NCBI GenBank assembly: GCA_944474755.1
Contig: OX104115.1
Location: forward strand, 53,510,648 to 53,574,647
Direction of reading: 5' to 3'
Length of the DNA: 64,000 bases
DNA from: Limnoperna fortunei
Taxonomy: Eukaryota > Mollusca > Bivalvia > Mytilida > Modiolidae
A program made the position numbers and the translations under genes. Position 1 is the first letter of the stretch. The number at the start of each line of letters is the position of its first letter. Shown here piece after piece: positions 35,901 to 48,440 of the stretch. The notes under the pieces were generated by a model. That model was not told the DNA's origin. It did not search any database and saw only the letters and a list, made by a program, of their open reading frames with translations.

Positions 35901-36435
35901 AGCAAATGACTAACTATCTTCTAGTAATATAATAAGTTCTGTTCTAAGTTTTATACTACGTTCATGAGTGAATTTTGTAGGAAAAATGAACCGGACTTTT
36001 TTCTATATGTTTTAATGTAATGAATGTTGAAATTAAAAACCTTAGATAAAGATTCATACCAAATACTACATCATCAATGCTTGTATGTTTGCGCTTAGCA
36101 ATACTGAATTGTAAGAAAATGTCTAACTCTTTCCAATATGTTTATGCAAGGATTTCTCAAGATATTGTATACCGTTTTTGTTGATATTTTTGTTTAATTG
36201 TTTGTTTGTTTGTTTTTTTTTAAATTATTTTCTCGTTGATCTTTAGTGTTATATTTTGTGAATGTCGAATGGTTTATTACATGTATTATGTTGCTCTCTT
36301 TGCCCGAGTTAAATACAAGCTTGAATCTTGAATAATTTGTGTGGGCCTAGTTTTACTTTGAAATTATGTTGTTTGTTGTATGTTTGATTTATTGTTTAAC
36401 GTGGTAAAACAATATCAAACAAACAACAAATAACA

Positions 36436-36678
36436 CCATATTTTCAGCAATTCAATATTTCAGCTATATCATTGCGTCCACTTTTTATTGGGGGAGGAAG
36501 CCGGAGTTCCCGTAGAAAACCCCGACCTGAGGTAGGAAAACTGGCAATCCTTGTCAATTAAGATTGGAGTCGAGTGCACCCTGCCCGCATTGAGACTCGA
36601 AACCGCAACCTCAGTGTTGAAAGACCACAAAATCAATAATAGACGAACTACCCTAACCACTCGGCTACCGAGGCCCCT
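36436..36678 (-). repeat. SINE, minus orientation, nearly full length
   Basis: Reads from 'ttcagcaattc' through 'gaagccggagttcccg', 'tgtcaattaagattggagtc' and 'cgcaacctcagtg' to 'ccactcggctaccgaggccc', the reverse complement of the tRNA-like head. Confidence 0.75.
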
Positions 36679-37461
36679 TGAAATATTGTTACACGGAAAA
36701 ACAATTTTACCAGTAAAAATAGTACTGGAACTTATTTTATTTTCACATAAATGCAGGTAACCATATTTCTTATTAGTCCTTAATTTGTCACATATAAAGC
36801 AAACAAAATGGTGAAATATAACGGGAAAAACATAATTTATATGGCTTACTTCTAAATATACTTCATAAGGTATAGTAACTGTTTATATTGTCAATACACA
36901 TGTATGTAGCTGTTCTGCTAACTCAACGCACATCTATTTATTCTGTAAGCGTGTAGACGTGTGTTCAACTAAAGGTAGAGCCGCATACATTCATTACGAC
37001 AAGTTCCAAAAGCTTTGTTAATATGAAAAATCAGGAAAAATTATCAAATTTATCACAATTGTAGCTTGAGCTGGCCATTAATATCGTTATTTCGCCTCTT
37101 GCTGTAAATAAAGCAACATTATTGGCTCGGCTGTGGTAAAACAATGATAATCTAGAGTCTGCGAATTATTTCCTAAAAAAAAATCTCAAGTAAGTTGAAG
37201 TAAACGACGAAAAAGAACTTCCAAGAAAATATATCCCAGCTACCTTTTAAAACATTTGTTACAAATAGTATTTTTAAATATTTACATATCATGTGGACAG
37301 ATAAATTTAAAAACAACACAATGTTAAAATCTATAAACTTTCCAACTACCATTTTGTTTTCTCTCACAAATTATTTGAGAGAATTACCGAAATAAAACAA
37401 TATGTAGGGACTGATGTGTCTCGACAATAATTATTTATCTTCGGAGTATCAAGCTCCACTT

Positions 37462-37670
37462 TATATCACGTTGTAGTCTTGCATAAGAAACCATCGTTTG
37501 TAAATTTTAGAACACGTGTAATCAAAAGACCGACAACACATAAAGAGGAATAACTCTTAATACGTCATTACCATTATTTTGTGACCAAACGTCTTGTTAT
37601 ATTACATTCGCCGAACAAATATTCAGATATTCTTTGTTTACAGTGGTCATAGCACTTTTTGCAAACGGGG
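37462..37670. repeat. Relic LTR and leader related to the 708-9138 element
   Basis: Shares 'gtagtcttgca', 'cacataaagaggaataactct', 'accaaacgtctt' and 'ttgtttacagtggtca' with 708-990, in the same order and with indels. Old relative of the intact LTR. Confidence 0.6.
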
Positions 37671-37702
37671 TGGGGTGGGGAAGTGGGGGGGGGGGGGGGA
37701 GT
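37669..37702 (+). other. Long G-run, quadruplex-prone
   Basis: Four runs of at least four Gs (GGGG T GGGG T GGGG then a run of more than ten G) in an otherwise AT-rich setting. No neighbouring gene. Confidence 0.6.
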
Positions 37703-38208
37703 AAAGTACAAATTTGTGCGTCACAAATGTCTTATAAATATGACAAATGTACCGTGACTGTGTTATTGGAATACAAAAAATCACAAAGAATCAGATACTT
37801 TTATGTAGTCTGCGGACGGAGATTTGAAAACCCACCATGTTCATATATTTTCGGGCGTTATGAAACGGGACCTAATCATATACTGAATTATTAAAATCAG
37901 ACCTATTCATATATTTTATTATTATACTTTACTATGGAAACCAGTACTAAAATAAATTAGATATTATGAGCAATAACTGATTTTCCTCGCTCAAAACTGC
38001 ACGTGGGTAAAATAACTCTCTGGGAATTATACCACTTTGACAAAATAACTAGTTATTTGTTCGTCTTCCCAAAGCACGCCAAATTTGGAAGGGGAAATAA
38101 CACGTTGTTTGTTCGACGTACATAAGCCAGCCGAATGTAAAAGTGTTACGCAGTTATTACTACACAGTCCATTTGTTTTTGTTTGTGTTCAGTTCAGTAT
38201 AATAATAC

Positions 38209-38339
38209 AATTATGGCCTTTAATCGACTTCATGTTATATCCAAATTATTAAATCTCGAAAAAGTTATTTTTCCTAGGTCCTGCGAGTATTTCTCGATTT
38301 AATAATTATGGATGTAACCTTCGTTAAAGGCCATAATTG
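38209..38339. repeat. Imperfect foldback, MITE-like
   Basis: Ends 'aattatggcctttaa' and 'ttaaaggccataatt' are inverted repeats, as are the inner 'aaattattaaatctcgaaa' and 'tttctcgatttaataatt'. No coding capacity. Confidence 0.65.
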
Positions 38340-38564
38340 CATATTAATGCGCAACCCTCATTGACAAAATACTACAAAAATGATCAAGTGATGTTGATGC
38401 AGTAAATTGTTTGTAAAATCACCGTGGTTTACATGGGCAGAATATGGGAATTGAGACATGGATATATTTAGATAATGTATAACCACCCAATGGTATATTT
38501 TTCATGAAAAAGCTGCCTTTTCGTATATTTTGGAGCGCTTCGGGCCGCACATACGTATTACCCT

Positions 38565-38905
38565 TTATATACCAAGTTACCCCAATATATGCCGATGGTA
38601 ACATATTAGCAAGATATGACACCTAACGACTATTACTATTACAAATTCTAAGTAATGGTTTTTTTAGTACATAATTCATCTTCATTTCGTTGTATGGCTC
38701 TTAATTGGATGACATATTTGTGTAAATTAATAAAAGAATGTTAGAGAACGTTTGTCTTTAAAAGTACAAATATGTGCATCATCAAAAGTATTTTAATACG
38801 CAGACAAGACTTCCGCACAGTTGTCATGGTTGTATCATTGTCAATACACATAAGAGGAAAATCTCTCATTATTTATGACCAAACGTCTTCATATATAAAC
38901 AAATA
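38565..38905. repeat. Second relic of the Gypsy LTR/3' leader
   Basis: 38610-38690 ('atatgacacctaacga', 'gtacataattcatc') matches 1160-1230, and 38765-38900 ('atgtgcatcatc', 'aatacacataagagg', 'accaaacgtctt') matches the LTR at 785-910. Confidence 0.58.
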
Positions 38906-39348
38906 TCCATATTTAGTGTCATTTGTGTTTTTATTTGTTCTATCATGTGCTGATTAATTTTTTGAATCTTAGAACGCTTTCATGGGTGTAGCTCCATGTA
39001 CGCCAGCATGCCATGTCATGCACATTAATTAAAAAAAAAATCAAAATAAACGTACTAAACAATTAAAATGCCTTTTCCAAGCTATCATTGTGAATGTGTA
39101 AGAAATTACGGTGTAAAAACTTATTATTTGAGGCACATTAAAAGTAGCAAAAAATGCTTAGAACGCAGGATTTTACATCATTTTCTCAAAGCTTATGAAC
39201 CATTGCCGTATAATCTATCTCTTGACGACCACAACCCCACTCTTTCTCCAATTTGTGCGTGAATTTTATTAGGGTTATCTACACCACTAGAAGATAGCGT
39301 CAAATAAAAAAAGTTTGTTAATAATAATACGGTAATTGAGTCTAATTA

Positions 39349-39845
39349 AGTCGCCCAAAACGAAGTTTTGGCGATATATTGTTTTTGCACCGTTTCTAAT
39401 TATGGCTCCCAAACGAAAGTTTGGGAGACATATTGTTTTTGCTCCGTTTCTTATTATTAAGTCGCCCAAAACGAAGTTTTGGCGACTTATTGTTTTTGCA
39501 ACGTTTCTTATTATTAAGTCGCCCAAAACGAAGTTTGGGCGACTTATTGTTTTTGCACCGTTTCTCATTATTATTATTAAGTCGCCGAAAACGAAGTTTT
39601 GGCGACTTATTGTTTTTGCACCGTTTCTTCTTCTTATTATTATTATTATTATGGCTCCCAAACGAAAGTTTGGGAGACATATTGTTTTTGCTCCGTTTCT
39701 TATTAAGTCGCCGACCACGAAGTGTCGGGCGACTTATTGTTTTTACTCCGTTTCTTATTATTAAGTCTCCCAAACGAAGTTTGGAGACTTATTGTTTTTA
39801 CTCTGTTTCTTATTATGTCTCCCAAACGAAGTTTTGGGAGACATA
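39349..39845. repeat. Tandem array of nine hairpin heads
   Basis: Heads of the type AAGTCGCCCAAAACGAAG-TTTTGGCGACTT begin near 39350, 39404, 39458, 39515, 39580, 39650, 39704, 39762 and 39815. Each is followed by TTATTGTTTTTGCACCGTTT-like DNA and a (TTA)n run. Stem sequences vary but remain paired around a GAA loop. The first eight have no body or tail. Confidence 0.85.
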
Positions 39846-40505
39846 TTGTTTTTGTCCGGTTTCTTATTATTATTCTTCTTCTTTCTTTCTTTCTTTCTTT
39901 TTTCTTTCCGTTCAATCTTGTCCGCACATTTTCTCAGAGATGCAATGTCCAATCAAGATGAAACTTTGGGAACATGTTAAGGGTGACCTGAAGTTGTGCA
40001 ATCCACTTTTGAAATTTTCAAAATGGCCGCCATTTTCAAAATGGCTGCCGTTGAAAAAAAATGACGGCCGTTGTCAGATCTCAGTAATTGCCAAAGCAAT
40101 TTCAATGAAAATTGGTATACTGATACAACTAACTATCCTGAGCATTTTTGCAAAAAAAAATTTGACGCGGCCGACATTTCAAAATGGCCGCCATCCGAAC
40201 ACCACCCCCCAAAAAATGTAAAAATTTAAACGTCATCCGATTTAGACGAAATTTGGTATACAGGTAGCTTATGATACACTGAGTGTGCTACTATTTAAAA
40301 ATTTTTTGTCCGACTTCCGGTTTCAAAATGGCGGCCATTTTACTGCAGGAAAAAGTCAACTTTGTCCGATTTCAACAAAATTTGATTTCTAGGTATATTT
40401 TAATGTACTGATTTGAATGAAATACTCTCCATGGGGATTATAGTGGCAATGGGGGTTCGTTTGGGAGACATTCTGTGTTGGCATCCCAACACAATCAGCA
40501 CTAGT
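39815..40505 (+). mobile_element. Complete element, ATGTCTCC head subfamily
   Basis: Head ATGTCTCCCAAACGAA at 39815; tail TTCGTTTGGGAGACAT at 40456-40471 is its exact 16-base reverse complement. 3' hairpin TGTGTTGG-cat-CCCAACACA at 40474-40493. A near-identical body without this head recurs at 45413-46050. Confidence 0.7.
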
Positions 40506-41262
40506 TATTATTATTCTTCTTCTGGTTTCCCCGTAGAGATTTCCGACACTTTTCTCAGAAACCGTAAATGGGATCAATTTGAAACTTGGTAGGATGTTAG
40601 ACCCTATTGGCTAGATGTGCAATCATCTTTCGGAATTTCCAAGATGGCCGCCATTTAAGTTTTCCCGCCAAAATGCAGTTCCCGGAGAACCGCCAGATGG
40701 ATTTCGATGAAACTTGGTATGTAGGTTCAGCATAGTGGTCTTGATTTATTTTTGGCAAAAAATCGCGCGCGAACCGGCCGCCATTTTCAAAATGGCCGCC
40801 GAATCGCCAAAAATTCAAGTTTGTCGGATTTCAACGAAAATGGGTTTTAACAGTAAATTTGGTGTGCCGAGTCCAATGGTCAACTCAGAATTTTTATACG
40901 ACGCGCCATTTTTTGTAAAATGGCCGCCAAAGTTGCCAAATGGGCAAAAATTCAACATTGTCATAATTCAACGAAAATAGGTTCTAAAAGTAAATTTGGT
41001 ATGCCGAGTTCAACGGTACACTCAGATTTTTTATACGACCCGCCATTTTTTTAAAAATGGCCACCAAAGTCGCCAAATCGGCAAAAATTCAACATTGTCG
41101 GAACTCAATGAAAATTGGTTCCTAAAGTAAATTTAGTATGTCGAGTTCAATGGTCAACTCAGAATTTTTATATGACGCGCTATTTTTTGTAAAATGGCTG
41201 CACAGGACTATCAGTAACTTCGTTTGGGAGACTTCACGTTTCGCGAAACGTAAATTTTAATT
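40506..41262 (+). mobile_element. Element body with ACGTTTCGCGAAACGT 3' hairpin, head missing
   Basis: Starts at a (TTA)n(TTC)n tract and 'ggtttccccgtagagatttc'; tail CTTCGTTTGGGAGACTT at 41218-41234 then the self-complementary ACGTTTCGCGAAACGT. Copies at 46162-47336, 49283-51255 (interrupted) and 53694-54740. Confidence 0.65.
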
Positions 41263-42045
41263 ATTATTATTATTTTCATATTTCTTATGTTTTCCCCTCG
41301 CAATGTTGTCCGCTCGTTTTCTCGCTCATCTTTTAACCGATCGAAATGAAACTTTGGGAACATGTTAAGGGTGACCTGAAGTTGTGCAATCCACTTTTAA
41401 AATTTTCAAAATGTCCGCCATTTTCAAAATGGCCGCCGTTGAAAAAAAATGACGGCCGTTGTCAGATCTCAGTAATTGCCAAAGCAATTTCAATGAAAAT
41501 TGGTATACTGGTACAACTAACTATCCCGAGCATTTTTGCGAAAAAAATTTGACGCGGCCGACATTTCAAAATGGCCGCCATCCGAACACCACCCCCCTAA
41601 AAATGTAAAAATTTAAACGTCATCCGATTTAGACGAAATTTGGTATACAGGTAGCTTATGATACCCTAAGTGTGCCACTATTTAAAAATGTTTTGTCCGA
41701 CTTCCGGTTTCAAAATGGCGGCCGTTTTAAAGTTTTACAAAATGGCGGCCGTTGTCAGATCTCAGTTATGGCCAGAGCAATTTCAATGAAAATTGGTATA
41801 CTGATACAGCTAACTATCCTGAGCATTTTTGCAAAAAAAAAAATTTTGTCCGACTTCCGGTTTCAAAATGGCGGCCGTTTTAAAGTTTGCTCGTTTTCTC
41901 GCTCATCTTTTAACCGATCGAAATGAAACTTGGCCAACTGAAAGCTCATGTTATGAAGTTGTGCTCTTGACTTTTAGTTCCCTCTACTCGGTCAAAAGTG
42001 CGGAACGGGAGGCGACTTCAACGTTTCGGGAAACGTAAATTTTAA
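41263..42045 (+). mobile_element. Element, GGCGACTT tail subfamily
   Basis: Starts 'tttcatatttcttatgtttt', ends 'ggaggcgacttcaacgtttc' and a GGGAAACGT hairpin. Near-identical copies at 48496-49282, 51315-52103, 52104-52897 and 52898-53682. Confidence 0.65.
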
Positions 42046-42770
42046 TTATTATTTTTTTTTCTTCCACTTTCCGCCAGAATTTTGTCCGGCTGTTTTCTCG
42101 GAGACCGTAAATTGGATCCAAATGAAACTTCACACAAAAATAGGTCATGATGTGAAGTTGTGCTTTTCAGGTTTAAAATTTTTTAATTGGCGGCCATCTT
42201 GAAATGGCGGCCATTTTAAAAATGAAAAAAAAAATCCTTTAAAATCCAAAAGTTAATAGATTTCCATGAAAGTTGAAATATAGGTAGGGTATGTTATACC
42301 GCACCATATGACGCACTATTGACATTTTTTGGCGGCCATTTTGAATCCAAGATGGCCGCCAAAACTTCAAAATGATCGGAATCGCACGGAACTTGGTTTA
42401 TAGGTATATAACCATGTTGCGATCAGCTGTTAGTCATCGAAATTTGAATTTGAGCATGGCGGCCATCTTAAAATGGCGGCCATTTTGAAAATGAAAATAA
42501 CTCCTTAAAAATCTAAAACTTAACGGAATTTAATGAAAATTGGAATATAAGTAGAGTATGTTATACCGAAGCATATGAAGCACATGTCGACTTTCAATGG
42601 CGGCCATTTTGAATCCAAGATGGTCGACAAAATTGAAAAATGCTCTGATTTGCACGAAACTTGGTTTCCTGGTAGATAAAGTTGCTGTGAATGGATGTCT
42701 GAACTCCAGAGTCCACGGGGGTCGTTTGGGAGACAGTTATGATCCATAAGATCATAATCATGTTTAATTA
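42046..42770 (+). mobile_element. Element with TATGATC 3' hairpin
   Basis: Ends 'tcgtttgggagacag' and a TATGATC-cataa-GATCATA hairpin. Body uses ATGGCGGCCAT boxes in the opposite sense to its neighbours. Confidence 0.6.
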
Positions 42771-42774
42771 TTAT

Positions 42775-44233
42775 TAAGTCGCCCAAAACAAGTTTTGGGA
42801 GACTTATTGTTTTTGCACCGTTTCTTATTATTAAGTCGCCCAAAAAAATTTTTTTTGGGAGACTTATTGTGTTTGCACCGTTTCTTATTAAGTCGCCCAA
42901 AAAAATTATTATTATTATTATTCTTTTCCACACATTTTTCTTAATCGTGAACATTTTTTGAAAACGCTTTGACCAATCAAGATAAAACCTGCTGAGGTGG
43001 GTGGAGGGTCACTCAGAGGGGTGCCATCCACTTTTGAAATTTTCAAAATGGCCGCCATTTTCAAAATGGCCGCCGTTAAAGATTTTTGGCCCCCTCTCAG
43101 ATCTCGGAGATGGGTGGATGGATTTTAATGAAAATTGGTACACTGGTAGAGTTAACCATCCTGAGCAGTGTGGCGAAAAAAAATATGATGCGAATGCCGC
43201 CATTTTAAAATCGCCGCCATAGACGTATTTTGATGTACTGTCAAGATAAAACCTGCTGAGGTGGGTGGAGGGTCACTCAGAGGTGTGCCATCCACTTTTG
43301 AAATTTTCAAAATGGCCGCCATTAAAGATTTTTGGCCCCCGCTCAGATCTCGGAGATGGGTGGATGGATTTTAATGAAAATTGGTACACTGGTAGAGTTA
43401 ACTATCCTGAGCAGTGTGGCGAAAACAAATTTGATGCGAAAGCCGCCATTTTAAAATGGCTGCCGTTTTACCACACCCGCCCCCCAAAAACGTCAACTTT
43501 GTCCGATTTCAACGAAATTTGATTTCTAGACGTATTTTGATGTACAGCTGTACTGATTTGCATGGAATACTATCCATGGGGATTTGGACGACTTCTGTGT
43601 TGGCATCCCAACACAATCATGTTTAATTATTATTCCGGTTTCTCCTTTTTCTAGATCGTGAACTTGTCCGACATGTTTCTCAGAGACGCCTTAATAGAAT
43701 CAAATGAATATTGGCACAGTTTTAGATCGACATATGGAGGGGTGCAGTCGATAGTCAGAATTTTGATAATGGCCGCCATTTCAAAATGGCCGCCACTTGA
43801 CGACAACCACCCAAAAATGGTAAAAATTTTCCCGTGGTCTGATTTCAACGAAATTTGGTATGGAGGTAGATGTTATTATTTCGAGTGAAACCTAACTTTT
43901 AATTTTTTCTCCGACGTCGGGTTTTAAAATGGCCGCTAAAACGTGTATAATTTTCAACGTTTTCCGATCTCGATGACATTAAACGTGCTGCGATTGCTAC
44001 AAAATTTGGTGTGGAGGTGGATTTAAGTGTCCCGAGTGAAAATCCAAATTCGGAATTTTTTCCCACTTGTTGTTTCAAAATGGCCGCCAAAAACGCGTCA
44101 ATTTTTAAACGTTGTCCGATTTTAATGAAATTTGATGTGTAGGTACATTTCAATGTCCTGAGTGGAACGCAATACTATCCATGGGGATTTTGGGCAACTT
44201 CTGTGTTGGCATCCCAACACATTATTTTTAATT
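42775..44233 (+). mobile_element. Two further ATGGCCGCC elements with TGTGTTGG hairpins
   Basis: 42912-43627 contains an internal duplication of a segment of about 250 bp ('gctgaggtgggtggagggtc' at 42991 and 43255). 43628-44230 ends with the TGTGTTGG-cat-CCCAACACA hairpin. Confidence 0.55.
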
Positions 44234-44610
44234 AAGTCGCCGACCACGAAGTGTCGGGCGACTTATTGTTTTTACTCCGTTTCTTATTATTATTATTAAT
44301 TATATTTTATATTTCTTATGTTTTCCTTTTTCCCCTCGCAATGTTGTCCGCTCGTTTTCTCGCTCATCTTTTAACCGATCGAAATGAAACTTGGCCAACT
44401 GAAAGCTCATGTTATGAAGTTGTGCTCTTGACGGTCAAAAGTGCGGAACGGGAGGCGACTTCAACGTTTCATGAAACGTAAATTTTAATTAAGTCGCCGA
44501 CCACGAAGTGTCGGGCGACTTATTCTTTTTACTCCGTTTCTTATTATGTCTCCCAAACGAAGTTTTGGGAGACATATTGTTTTTGTCCGGTTTCTTATTA
44601 TTATTCTTCT

Positions 44611-44658
<48 letters not shown>

Positions 44659-46050
44659 TTTTCTTTCCGTTCAATCTTGTCCGCACATTTCCTCTGAGAC
44701 GCAATGTCCAATCAAGATGAAACTTTGGGAACGTATTAAGGGTGACCTGAAGTTGTGCAATCCACTTTTGAAATTTTCAAAATGGCCGCCATTTTCACAA
44801 TGGCCGCCATTGAAAAAAATGGTGACTATTGTCAGATCTCAGTAATGGCCAGAGCAATTTCAATGAAAATTGGTATACTGATACAGCTAACTATTCTGAG
44901 CATTTTTACCAAAAAAAATTAGACGCGAACGACATTTCAAAATGGCCGCCATCCGAACACCACCCCCCTAAAAATGCAAAAATTTAAATGTCATCCGATT
45001 TCGACGAAATTTGGTACACAGGTAGATTATGGCACCCTGAGTGTGCTATTACTTTCAAAATTTTTAGCCGACTTCCGGTTTTAAAATGGCGGCCGTTTCA
45101 AAGTTTTAAAAAATGGCGGCCGTTGTCAGATCTCAGTTATGTCCAGAGCAATTTCAATGAAAATTGGTATACTGATACAGCTAACTATCCTGAGCATTTT
45201 TGCAAAAAAAATTTTTTTTCCGACTTCCGGTTTCAAAATGGCGGCCGTTTTAAAGTTTGCTCGTTTTCTCGCTCATCTTTTAACCGATCGAAATGAAACT
45301 TGGCCAACTGAAAGCTCATGTTATGAAGTTGTGCTCTTGACTTTTAGTTCCCTCTACTCGGTCAAAAGTGCGGAACGGGAGGCGACTTCAACGTTTCGGG
45401 AAACGTAAATTTTATTATTATTCTTCTTTCTTTCTTTCTTTCTTTTTTCTTTCCGTTCAATCTTGTCCGCACATTTTCTCAGAGATGCAATGTCCAATCA
45501 AGATGAAACTTTGGGAACATGTTAAGGGTGACCTGAAGTTGTGCAATCCACTTTTGAAATTTTCAAAATGGCCGCCATTTTCAAAATGGCTGCCGTTGAA
45601 AAAAAATGACGGCCGTTGTCAGATCTCAGTAATTGCCAAAGCAATTTCAATGAAAATTGGTATACTGATACAACTAACTATCCTGAGCATTTTTGCAAAA
45701 AAAAATTTGACGCGGCCGACATTTCAAAATGGCCGCCATCCGAACACCACCCCCCAAAAAATGTAAAAATTTAAACGTCATCCGATTTAGACGAAATTTG
45801 GTATACAGGTAGCTTATGATACACTGAGTGTGCCACTATTTAAAATTTTTTTGTCCGACTTCCGGTTTCAAAATGGCGGCCATTTTACTGCAGGAAAAAG
45901 TCAACTTTGTCCGATTTCAACAAAATTTGATTTCTAGGTATATTTTAATGTACTGATTTGAATGAAATACTCTCCATGGGGATTATAGTGGCAATGGGGG
46001 TTCGTTTGGGAGACATTCTGTGTTGGCATCCCAACACAATCAGCACTAGT
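44234..46050 (+). mobile_element. Heads plus three chimeric or duplicated elements
   Basis: A short GGCGACTT-tail unit (44290-44490), an element joining a (CTTT)n-type start to a GGCGACTT-type end (44590-45412), and a close duplicate of the 39880-40505 body (45413-46050). The chimera shows exchange between subfamilies. Confidence 0.55.
44610..44660 (+). repeat. (CTTT)n microsatellite
   Basis: Uninterrupted ctttctttc run inside an element; shorter versions at the same place in sister copies (39880-39900, 45425-45445). Confidence 0.85.
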
Positions 46051-46161
46051 TAAGTCGTCGACCACGAAGTGTCGGGCGACTTATTGTTTTTACTCCGTTT
46101 CTTATTAAGTCTCCCAAACGAAGTTTGGAGACTTATTGTTTTTACTCTGTTTCTTATTATT

Positions 46162-47336
46162 AAGTCTCCCAAACGAAGTTTGGAGACTTATTGTTTTTAC
46201 TCTGTTTCTTATTATTATTATTATTATTCTTCTTCTGGTTTCCCCGTAGAGATTTCCGACACTTTTCTCAGAAACCGTAAATGGGATCAATTTGAAACTT
46301 GGTAGGATGTTAGACCCTATTGGCTAGATGTGCAATCATCTTTCGGAATTTCCAAGATGGCCGCCACTTTCAAAATGGCCGCCATTTAAGTTTTCCCGCC
46401 AAAATGCAGTTCCCGGAGAACCGCCTGATGGATTTCGATGAAACTTGGTATGTAGGTTCAGCATAGTGGTCTTGATTTATTTTTGGCAAAAAATCGCGCG
46501 CGAACCGGCCGCCATTTTCAAAATGGCCGCCGAATCGCCAAAAATTCAAGTTTGTCGGATTTCAACGAAAATGGGTTTTAACAGTAAATTTGGTATGCCG
46601 AGTCCAATGGTCAAATCAGAATATTTATACGACGCGCCATTTTTTGTAAAATGGCCGCCAAAGTTGCCAAATGGGCAAAAATTCAACATTGTCATAATTC
46701 AACGAAAATAGGTTCTAAAGTAAATTTGGTATGCCGAGTTCAACGGTACACTCAGATTTTTTATACGACCCGCCATTTTTTTTAAAAATGGCCACCAAAG
46801 TCGCCAAATCGGCAAAAATTAACATTGTCGGAACTCAATGAAAATTGGTTCCTTAAGTAAATTTAGTATGTCGAGTTCAATGGTCAACTCAGAATTTTTA
46901 TATGACGCGCTATTTTTTTGTAAAATGGCCGCCGAAGTTGCCAAATCGGCAAAAAATCAACAACGTTGGAATTCAATGAAATTGGGTTCTTAATGTAAAT
47001 TTGTTATGGCGAGTTGAATGGTGCAATCAGAATTTTCTTACACTATTTCTTCGTTTTCCCCTTCTTATTATTATTAAGCCCTCTGAATGTTATAAACTTA
47101 ATTATAACTTGAAAAAGGTTGAAATCCCCTTCATTAAACCAGATATATATTCTCTGTCCCTAGCACAACATTTATTCGCCAAAGTTGCCGAATCTGCAAA
47201 AATTCAGCATTGTTGGCATTCAACGCAATTGGGTCATTAAAGTTGCTTGGTTATTTTTTCTCAGGTTACAAAGGCTGCACAGGACTATCAGTAACTTCGT
47301 TTGGGAGACTTCACGTTTCGCGAAACGTAAATTTTA
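46162..47336 (+). mobile_element. Complete element, AAGTCTCC head subfamily
   Basis: Head first 17 bases (46162-46178, AAGTCTCCCAAACGAAG) are the exact reverse complement of the tail at 47295-47311. 3' hairpin ACGTTTCGCGAAACGT and AAATTTTAATT follow. Confidence 0.75.
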
Positions 47337-47462
47337 ATTAAGTCGCCGACCACGAAGTGTCGGGCGACTTATTGTTTTTACTCCGTTTCTTATTAAATCC
47401 CCGACCACGAAGTGTCGGGGATTTATTGTTTTTGCACCGTTTCTTATTATTATTATTATTAT

Positions 47463-47537
47463 TCTTCTTCTTCTTCTTCTTCTTCTTCTTCTTCTTCTTC
47501 TTCTTCTTCTTCTTCTTCTTCTTCTTCTTCTTCTTCT
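47463..47537 (+). repeat. (TTC)n tract, about 25 units
   Basis: Pure TTC/GAA triplet run of about 75 bp at the standard position after the heads. Homopurine-homopyrimidine mirror repeats of this type can form triplex DNA. Confidence 0.9.
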
Positions 47538-47799
47538 GGACCTAACTTTGTCCGTAGGATTTATCGAAGACGAAAAGACATAGGTCAATGAAACTTACCA
47601 GAAAGATAGGTCACCACTAGGAAATGTTGTTTCCGATTTCGAAATTTTGAAAATGGCGGCCATCTTGGATTGGCGGCCATTTTGAATTTGAAAAAAATAC
47701 AAAATTAATCATAAAAAATCACAAACAATATGGATATGAACCAAAATAGGTTTATAGGTCAATATTAAGGTCCCGGACAATATGGGACCATTTTCCGAA

Positions 47800-48440
47800 A
47801 AATCCAAGATGGCCACCATATTCAAAATGGCCGCCAAAGTGCGAAAATTGAAAAGTTGTACGATTTCAACGAAAATTGGCATTTAGGTCAATATTGATAT
47901 TACGAACAACATGGTGACATGTTCGAACAAATCAAAGATGGCCGCCAAAGTCCAAGATGGCCGCCATATTCAAAATGGCCTCCAAAGTGCGAAAATTGAA
48001 AAGTTGTCCGATTTCAACGAAAATTGGCATTTAGGTGAATATTGATATTACGAACAACATGGTGACATGTTTGAACAAATCCAAGATGGCCGCCAAAGTC
48101 CAAGATGGCCGCCATATTCAAAATGGCCGCCAAAGTGCGAAAATTGAAAAGTTGTCCGATTTCAACGAAAATTGGCATTTAGGTCAATATTGATATTACG
48201 AACAACATGGCGACACTTTCGAACAAATCCAAGATGGCTGTCATATTCAAAATGGCTGCCAAAGTGCGAATATTGAAAAGTTGTCTGATTTCAACAAAAA
48301 TTGGCATTTAGGTCAATATTGATATTACGAACAACATGTCGAACAAATCCAAGATGGCTGCCAAAGTCCAAGATGGCCGCCATATTCAAAATGGCCGCCA
48401 AAGTGCGAAAATTGAAAAGTTGTCCGAATTGTGACAAAAG
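47800..48440 (+). repeat. Five tandem ATGGCCGCC/AAAGTGCGAAAATTG units
   Basis: 'aaagtgcgaaaattgaaaag' or a close variant begins at 47836, 47984, 48132, 48261 and 48400: spacing 129-148 bp. Each unit has two or more ATGGC(C/T)GCC boxes and one TTTCAACGAAAATTGGCAT box. Confidence 0.85.

Noticed and set aside
39287..39718. Minus-strand 143-codon frame with repeated KTISRQNFVLGDL
   Set aside because: It is a readthrough of the tandem hairpin heads; the length between heads varies by non-multiples of three elsewhere.
39349..39845. CRISPR-like regular repeats
   Set aside because: Eukaryotic context, the repeats are hairpin heads with simple (TTA)n spacers, and there are no unique spacers or cas genes.
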